Shown here piece by piece: positions 58,184 through 64,000 of a stretch of 64,000 bases of DNA. Position 1 is the stretch's first letter, and every line of letters starts with the position of its first letter. The translations under genes and the position numbers were made by a program. This DNA comes from Hydrangea macrophylla (taxonomy: Eukaryota; Streptophyta; Magnoliopsida; Cornales; Hydrangeaceae), in NCBI GenBank assembly GCA_033977485.1, contig CM066991.1, forward strand, positions 33,043,850 through 33,107,849. The letters run 5' to 3'. The notes below the pieces were generated by a model. The model did not search any database and was not told where the DNA came from. It saw only the letters and a list, made by a program, of their open reading frames with translations.

Positions 58184-59601
58184 GATTGTGGACATGCTGA
58201 ATTCCACCTCTTGTTTGTTTAAAATCGTTTTGAAAGGGAAGAAAAAGGTCTGTTGAAAACAGATACAGAGTCGCCACTTGGGCTTTAAGTGTAACAACCT
58301 GCATTTTCATTTAATTATTTAAATTTGCATTTCATATTTAAGGTGTGTTGTTAATTCTTTTTAAATTTCATTTCTCGTGTTCTGAATTTTATTTCTTGTT
58401 TTATTTCTTATCAAAATTCTTTTGGGGTCAAAATTGTAATTTTACAAATTTTAGTAATACCTCTGTTGGATTTCAAATCAGTATTTCAAAATGGTGGAAA
58501 TATTTTCTTTTAAATCAAACAGTATTTTTATAAAATCGAAAAATCATTTCTTACGTTAAAAGCAATTTTCTATATTTTTATGGGGATCACCGCGTCGCGA
58601 AAATATCAATTTATGTTCAAAACTGTCCACGCTACGATGATCTCCCACAATATGGGATACTCCACCAATCATGAACTGACACTTGCTTTTCCATTTATGG
58701 CAACTAATGATTGCCTATGCCTTGTTTGGTTAAATCTTTTTAGAGTGTGTTGAGTTATGCTTAGAAGTTAGCATTACCCAAACACCTCTTGACCCCTATA
58801 CACCTATACGTGACCCTTCGAGCATCTGTGAAGTTGTATCACAGTGTGTGTACGTATGTATAACTCCTAAATAAGCTGTGTTTTTCCTTCAATTAGTAAT
58901 TGTTACTCAACTTAGTTGTTGAGTAAAGATTATAACTCACAACTTGGAGCCCAAGAATGTGAGTTCTATATAAACTCATACACACTACAGTTTCTGCACA
59001 CACATATTCCAGAGAGAAAAGAGAGAGTTTAAGAGTTCCTTATTACTGAAATTTAGAGAGAGAAACTCAAGACTTCCATAGCCAAGCATCAATTGGATTT
59101 CTTAAATTGGCTGTCTTTCTCAACAATCTTTACACTCTTAATCTCAGTGAGTATTATTAACTCACTTCTAATGTAATTCATGCTTTGATTTCTGTTTATA
59201 TAGCTTAATTTAGAAATCTCCATTGATGTTCTTACGTAGGAAATCCATAGCTTGAAAATCATGAATTTCCCAAACTCAACCAAAATCCGTTTTTAGAATG
59301 AAATATGAAAGATTATAGTATGTAGAGTATACTGTTGTAAAATTAGACCTTAACTCGTCCGTATAGCGATGTATGATTAAAACGAAATTTCCGTCGTCTC
59401 TCAGATTTTTGTAAAATCCGAGAGTTATGGATTGTTTGGTGTAAAATTGATTGTAGATTCACGTTCCTTGCAAAAAATCAAAGAGATCCATATATAATAA
59501 CGCATCGTAGTAATGGAATTACAAAATGGGTCTAAAAGACCCTTAAATCTGAAACAGGGGAAGTTTAGCGAAGAAGACGAAGATACTGCCTGAACTTGTG
59601 C

Positions 59602-59852
59602 GCGATCGCGCGAGCGGCCCGCACAAGTGACCCCTCACCCGAGTGGCCCGCGCGCGCGAGCTGTGTGTTTTCTAGCAGAAAGAAAAGTTTTTAAAAGAAA
59701 ATGAAAATTGGGCATATCGCGCGAGCGGCCCGCGCGCACGAGCTCTGTGTTTTCTGGCAGAAAGAAAAGTTTTTAAAAGAAAACAAAAATTGGGCATATC
59801 GCGCGAGCGGCCCGCGCGAGCGACTCCTCGCGCGAGCGGCCTGAGTGCGCGA
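59602..59852. repeat. GCGCGAGCGGCCCGCGCG word cluster
   Basis: Five or more units built from GCGCGAGCGGCCCGC and CGCGCGAGCT occur, with a longer direct repeat (TGTGTTTTCTRGCAGAAAGA and ATTGGGCATATCGCGCGAGC) duplicated 93 bp apart. The cluster lies about 620 bp downstream of the LTR's TATA box. Confidence 0.7.
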
Positions 59853-60129
59853 CCTTGGACAGTTTCTTGTTTTTGCTTGTTTTATGTTAAGGAACTATTT
59901 GGGTGTTGTTTCATGGACTTTTTAGGCTCTGTTTGGGAAATTTACTAAAATAGGAACCCATTTGGTTATGTTTGGATGATTGTAATGATGTATTACGACT
60001 TAACAATCCCTGCACGTACGGTGTCCCTATAATTCAGCATCTTACTTTATGTTTAAGGTTTTATGACATACATATGGAGTCAGTTGTACATGCATGGTGT
60101 GTGGTAGTCAGTATGGAAAATAGTGTATA

Positions 60130-60490
60130 GTTGAGATTGTGTTGTGGACACTCCCTGGTAATTGTGTACCAAAGTGTGACGTGTTGAGATTGCGGCTAGA
60201 GTATCTTTGTAATGCGACGGTGGCAAAATTAGACACTCCCTGACGCCCATGGTAGTGCTAAAGTGTGTGACGCCGAACTTGGACATTCCTTGGCACCCAT
60301 GGTAGTGCTAAAGTGTGGCCTATGGACTCTCCCTGGTACCCGAGTCTAGATACTGCGTGAGGTTTCCTCCGGTATTTGGGAGGGGGATTATGTACGAAAG
60401 TGTGAGGCATTGGACACTCCCTGCACCCCGGACCAAAGTGTGAGGCAAACTGGACATTCCCTGGCACCCCTGTGCTAAAGTGTGGCTATC
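60130..60490. repeat. Degenerate minisatellite in LTR
   Basis: About six irregular copies of a unit with GGACACTCCCTGGCACCC and GTGCTAAAGTGTG occur at 45-70 bp spacing. They give spurious minus-strand frames. Confidence 0.7.
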
Positions 60491-61147
60491 GGAGTATTTG
60501 AAAGATACTGGTGTGAGATAGTGGGTTGTTATGTTTGTCGAGAGAAAATGATCGGTAAGATGAGATGGTGCATTGTTTTCATACACGGTCACATATATGA
60601 ATTATAGCTTTCAAATGATATTGTGGTTGTTTTCTAAAACAAACTCTTTATTTAAATATAAACTTGTTGAATTAAATGAGAATTGGAAAATGGTAAATTA
60701 GTATGTGTTACATTCAAAGTTATGTTTTTACTACTCTCCAGATTCTCGAAGCTGACGACGTTGATGCGTCCTGGACATTCGTGTCTAGGCTTTTCAGGTT
60801 ATGACTATGCTGGGCCCTATAACTATGCAAACTGAGAACAACTATCTGATGAAGAGAATTTACTTTTATATGCTTTAATTTATGAACTGGTTTGTAATAA
60901 GGATGACTGTAATAGACGATAGATATTGTTTTGTTTTAATGCGGCTTGTGCCTTAGTAGACCCCGTATTGTAATCTGTAATAAGTTAGAAAATTTTATAA
61001 GCTTTCATTGCTCTACTCTGATTAATGTTTGTTGTTGTTCGACGTTTGGGACGAAATCGATCCTTCAAACTGTCGTGACCTATGGGTCTATAAAGGAAAT
61101 TAAATGCTTTCCATATTTATGCTACGTCGGGGCGTGACAGGATTTAT

Positions 61148-61161
61148 TGGTATCGAAGCCA
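61148..61161 (+). other. Primer-binding site, initiator tRNA-Met (diverged)
   Basis: TGGTATCGAAGCCA lies eight bases after the LTR. It matches the initiator-Met site TGGTATCAGAGCCA with two adjacent differences. Confidence 0.6.
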
Positions 61162-61388
61162 GGTTATCTCAGAATAGTTTAGCCAGGTTAGGGTTTATAG
61201 GTTTAGACCCGATTCCACAGTTCTGCTAGCTTAAGCTTTGCACACTCGATGATACGACAGGGAGGATAGACTCAGAACCCAAACGCCTAAGATTATCTCT
61301 GTCCTAATTTAAGTTAGCACCTTTTTCAGGTATTGATCCAGCTCTACCTCTTTTTATACCTGATTTTTTTGGAGGGCATTGGGTTAAT

Positions 61389-61937
61389 ATGGGAGCGATA
61401 GTGCCGGCTTCGGCGACACTTTATTTCACCACTTTTGGGCAGCGTGCAGCTGCTACCGTTGAGTTAGATCTCTGGCACCAGATCCACGTGTTAGGGCTGG
61501 TTGATTTATCCCGTGCTCACCTCGAGATCCTGTAATTTATCGAGATTCAGCGCTTAGTGCTTGTAGAGATGGTTCGCTTGTTTAACAGCGATGCCTTCTA
61601 TTTACCTATTGAGGTTCAGGTTATGCAGGCTCACCTTGCACAGCTGGAGATGCCTCCACCAGTCGTCCCCGCTATTGAGGATGATGGTGACGGTGACGTT
61701 GTACTTGCTCATATTATCGAGGACGCTGAGGAGGATGGCATGGGTTGGGACGACTTCGCAGTCGACCTTGAGGAGGCACTAGTACTCGAGCTAGCTTTTC
61801 CAGAGGCAGATGCCCCTGGACCTGCTTCATTGTTGACCTCGTATATTTGTAATTTTGGGGCGAGCCCTTCTCATGTTCAGCGACTTCATAAGGCCGACTC
61901 GTTTGACCTTTTGATGGCTACCTATGGCGATGACTGA
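61389..61937 (+). pseudogene. Extra acidic ORF between primer site and gag (unidentified)
   Basis: From ATG 61389 the frame runs 182 codons to 61937 with a single TAA at about 61533. It reads MGAIVPASATLYFTTFGQRA at the start, then an acidic middle (IEDDGDGDVVLAHIIEDAEE) and ends LLMATYGDD. GC content and codon use are clearly richer than the surroundings. I recognise no domain. Position, between LTR primer site and gag, suggests an additional leader ORF carried by this element family rather than a host gene. It could also be captured sequence. Confidence 0.4.
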
Positions 61938-62247
61938 CCGTTTAGATGTCTCCTTGTATATATTGACTATTTTTTACTAGTAGCTCTATTCTCTTTTTGC
62001 AACTGTATCTACATGCATTCGAGTATAGGGCAATGACCCCATCTTTGTAACTCTAACTCTTGCATGGACGATGTACGTCCTAACCAACACAGATAGGGTA
62101 GGCACTAATCTGATCATACACGCTTTTGGTATCAACTTGACAAGAAGCTATATATAAAAACACTCTTTGAATATCGTTGTCATTTAAACTGCTTCATATA
62201 TCTGCTTCATTTATGTTTCTCATTCTTGCATCATTGTCATACATAGA

Positions 62248-62480
62248 ATGGCTGGGAGACCGAGGAGAAATAGGAATTTGATTGAGGGAGCACCTAAGGT
62301 TGCCGATCCCACAAGAATGTTTGAAGCTTTCGTCAGACGTCTTGAAAGGGTTAGTAATCAGAATGAAAACCGACGAGACCGCCAGACTGGAGATAAGCTG
62401 CTGGAGAGATTCCTTCCGCTAAGGCCCAAGCAGTTTGCGGGTATCGCGGAAACATGGAAAGCGGAACAGTGGTTAAGACT
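62248..62480 (+). pseudogene. N-terminal fragment of Tekay-type gag
   Basis: MAGRPRRNRNLIEGAPKVAD begins at 62248, followed by RMFEAFVRRLERVSNQNENR and FLPLRPKQFAGIAETWKAEQ with WLR. This is the start of a chromovirus gag up to the AEQWLR motif. The frame then leaves gag homology at about 62478, where sequence of another gag family is joined. Confidence 0.7.
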
Positions 62481-62705
62481 AATTTTGATATTACAAGGGC
62501 TGACATGATTTTTTATTGGTTGGTAAAAGAAAAGAAAATAAAACTGACGCATGATTTGCCATTGAGCAATGAAATAAAAGGAAAAACTTTTTGTAAATGG
62601 CATAATAAATGGACTCATAGTACTAGTAATTGTACAACATTTCGTGAGTCCATACAAAAGTGGATAAAAAATGGAGTCATAAAATTCCCTAATGACAGAT
62701 GATGT
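62478..62705 (+). pseudogene. C-terminal fragment of an unrelated (Tat/Athila-type) gag
   Basis: The frame 62454-62702 reads FDITRADMIFYWLVKEKKIK, EIKGKTFCKWHNKWTHSTSN and TTFRESIQKWIKNGVIKFP. The CKWHN..THST..C..FR pattern is the zinc-binding tail of Tat/Athila-type gags, not of Tekay. It ends at a stop at 62702, just before repeat X. Confidence 0.65.
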
Positions 62706-63905
62706 TGTCAGAATCAAGATATTGAAAGTATGCTTTTATTTATGCTTTACTTTTCTAAGGATTTGTAGTGTGAAAGTAAAGGTCAAACCCACAGAGATTG
62801 ATTAACTACCGCGACTTAATCTTAAAACCTAAATCTAATTAAGTATGAAAACGAGATTTTGATTTTAAATTTAATTAAACTAAGAACATAAAAATAAATC
62901 TAAATTATAAAAGCAATTAAAATAGTTGTTTTTAATGATATTTAAAGTGAACCTAGGATTGCAAATCCATCACTAGCTTCATAATAAGGGTATTTACGAA
63001 TTACTTTAGCTTATTAAGTTGGATGATAATGGGGAATTGTAGCTACAAGCCCAATTCCTCCGTCAAGAAAATAACTATGGTTCAAGCACCAACATAATCC
63101 ATCTTCGGTTAGCACGAATTATCCCACACTAAACTAGGGTTGTGGTATAATCCGTCTAATCTAGGCATGGACTATTCGGATACTTGATAGCACAATTCAA
63201 TTTAAGCACCATTACATGTAAATAATCTAAACAAGCACAGCAAGCATAGATCATTGAGCACATCACAGTCAAAATAGATCTAAGACAAGAATAAACTTTG
63301 AAAGCAATGATTTAATCAATAGAAGTACGATTTATTTATAAAAATCCTCAGAACATGTAACTGTCATCCATACATAATAAAGCTAAAATAAAAACATAAA
63401 TAAAACCCTATTACTTGGCTAGGGTTTCATTGAAACCCTAGATCTAGAGTTTAGTTGTCCATAGAAGCGATAGATGGCAAGAGGTTGATGGAGGAGGCCA
63501 TGAAAATCCTTGCTCTTCTTCTTCTTCTTCTCCTTGCTTTTCTCTCTTCAATGACTGAAAGTATGGTTGTATATTGTGTGTATAATATTTGCCAACCCCT
63601 AAATTGAAGTAAAATAGGATATATATAGATTTACAACAAGTTTTTGGAAGCTTTCCTAACCCAAAACGCACTAAAACTGCTGTATTTAGCTTTCCAGACG
63701 CAATTAGGCAGTTTCGTTCACGTAGGAATCATCAGTATATTGAAATACGCAAGTTCCATTTTTACACATGTCACGCGCGCGGGCCGTGCGAGCGCGATGT
63801 TGGTACCTCGCGCGAGCGGATTGCGCAAGCGATTTTCTAGGTTTCGCGCGCGCGACGTGGATTTTTTAGCTTCTTTTTGCTTGCTTTTTCACCCTATTTA
63901 ACTTG
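62706..63905 (-). mobile_element. Repeat family X, copy 2 (probable minus-strand LTR)
   Basis: The segment starts TGTCAGAATCAAGATAT and aligns with 54255-55386, then continues past the breakpoint of copy 1 (TTGGTAT) into ACTTGATTTCTTCCAAC. On the minus strand there is a TATA run at about 63618-63630 and a GCGCGAGCGG-type cluster at 63775-63855. The true right end is uncertain, possibly CCTGTCA at about 63936. Confidence 0.6.
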
Positions 63906-64000
63906 GTATACTTGATTTCTTCCAACTCCTGTCAGAAAATAGAAAACAAAGTAAAAATATACAAAAACAGGATAAAAAGGTACTAACAAACGTATGTTAA
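63906..64000. other. End of window, unresolved
   Basis: A-rich sequence continues from repeat X. No separate feature is recognised. Confidence 0.3.

Larger units (their letters stand above)
55387..58289 (-). mobile_element. Non-coding Tat-like element, minus strand
   Basis: A repeat of about 100 bp begins at 55387 (TATGGACACGCAGAATTCC) and again at 58187 (TGTGGACATGCTGAATTCC), each continuing through TCTTGTTTGTTT and TCTGTTGAAAACAGATACAG. Immediately left of the second copy, 58163-58183 is a reverse-complement tRNA-Arg primer site (TGGCGACTCTGCTGGGG on minus). This fits a minus-strand element with its 3' LTR at the left and its 5' LTR starting at 58187, interrupted at 58290. No gag or pol is recognised between; a 42-bp minisatellite lies at 57040-57550. 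Confidence 0.55.
58290..61139 (+). mobile_element. 5' LTR of a third Tekay-like element
   Basis: The 2850-bp LTR starts TGTAACAACCTGC and ends GGGGCGTGACA, followed by a primer site. It contains a TCTATATAAAC box at 58976-58984, a GCGCGAGCGGCCCGCGCG cluster at 59602-59852, and a degenerate minisatellite at 60130-60490. Its end is very like that of the LTR ending at 20839. It interrupts the 5' LTR of the minus-strand Tat-like element. Confidence 0.75.

Noticed and set aside
60080..60592. Several minus-strand frames of 68-90 codons
   Set aside because: They arise from the LTR minisatellite and overlap one another in different frames.

Overview
The window looks like nuclear DNA of a flowering plant. 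It is AT-rich and dominated by nested LTR retrotransposons, with MITEs, one tRNA-type SINE and a single convincing host gene whose introns obey GT-AG. I see no rRNA or tRNA gene, bacterial operon or CRISPR array. All coordinates and alignments were made by eye.

Layout. 1-1940: 3' end and probable LTR of an Athila/Tat-like Ty3 element. 2139-4400: MITEs, a GAGCC-rich repeat and a probable copia-type LTR relic. 4926-20839: a three-level nest. A 5'-truncated Tekay/Del-type chromovirus ends in an LTR at 7339-20839. That LTR is split by a second full-length Tekay-type element (7807-19095, TATAA target duplication). The 3' LTR of the second element is split in turn by an antisense solo LTR (16120-18144). 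21165-24240: a possible gene fragment, a Mutator-like MITE, a SINE with a MITE in its target duplication, a TIR MITE and a 549-bp hAT-like MITE.

25453-30353: an intact five-exon F-box gene (396 codons; At2g26850/At2g41170-type) with two MITEs in its large fourth intron. About 500 bp past its stop a Tat/Ogre-type Ty3 element begins (LTR 30850-33784, tRNA-Arg primer site). It continues through degenerate gag, protease, RT, two RNase H domains and integrase to 50454. A young Ty1/copia element on the minus strand (34000-42673, AAGTC duplication, about 99.8 percent identical LTRs) sits in its leader. Downstream of pol, on the opposite strand, are two antisense units: a DUF7745-like ORF and a spliced plant-mobile-domain (PMD) gene remnant.

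54255-64000: a repeat present twice (54255 and 62706, probable minus-strand LTR), a minus-strand Tat-like element without recognisable coding sequence but with a 42-bp minisatellite, and the 5' end of a third Tekay-like element (LTR 58290-61139, extra ORF, gag N-terminus) whose gag is joined to an unrelated gag tail.

The most interesting patterns are: (i) clusters of short CG-containing palindromic words (CGATCGATCG; GCCG/CGGC; GCGCGAGCGG) placed just upstream of the TATA box, and again 400-650 bp downstream, in several unrelated LTR families; (ii) a spliced antisense PMD gene behind a Tat pol region; (iii) a single in-frame UAA separating otherwise open gag and pol in the young copia element.
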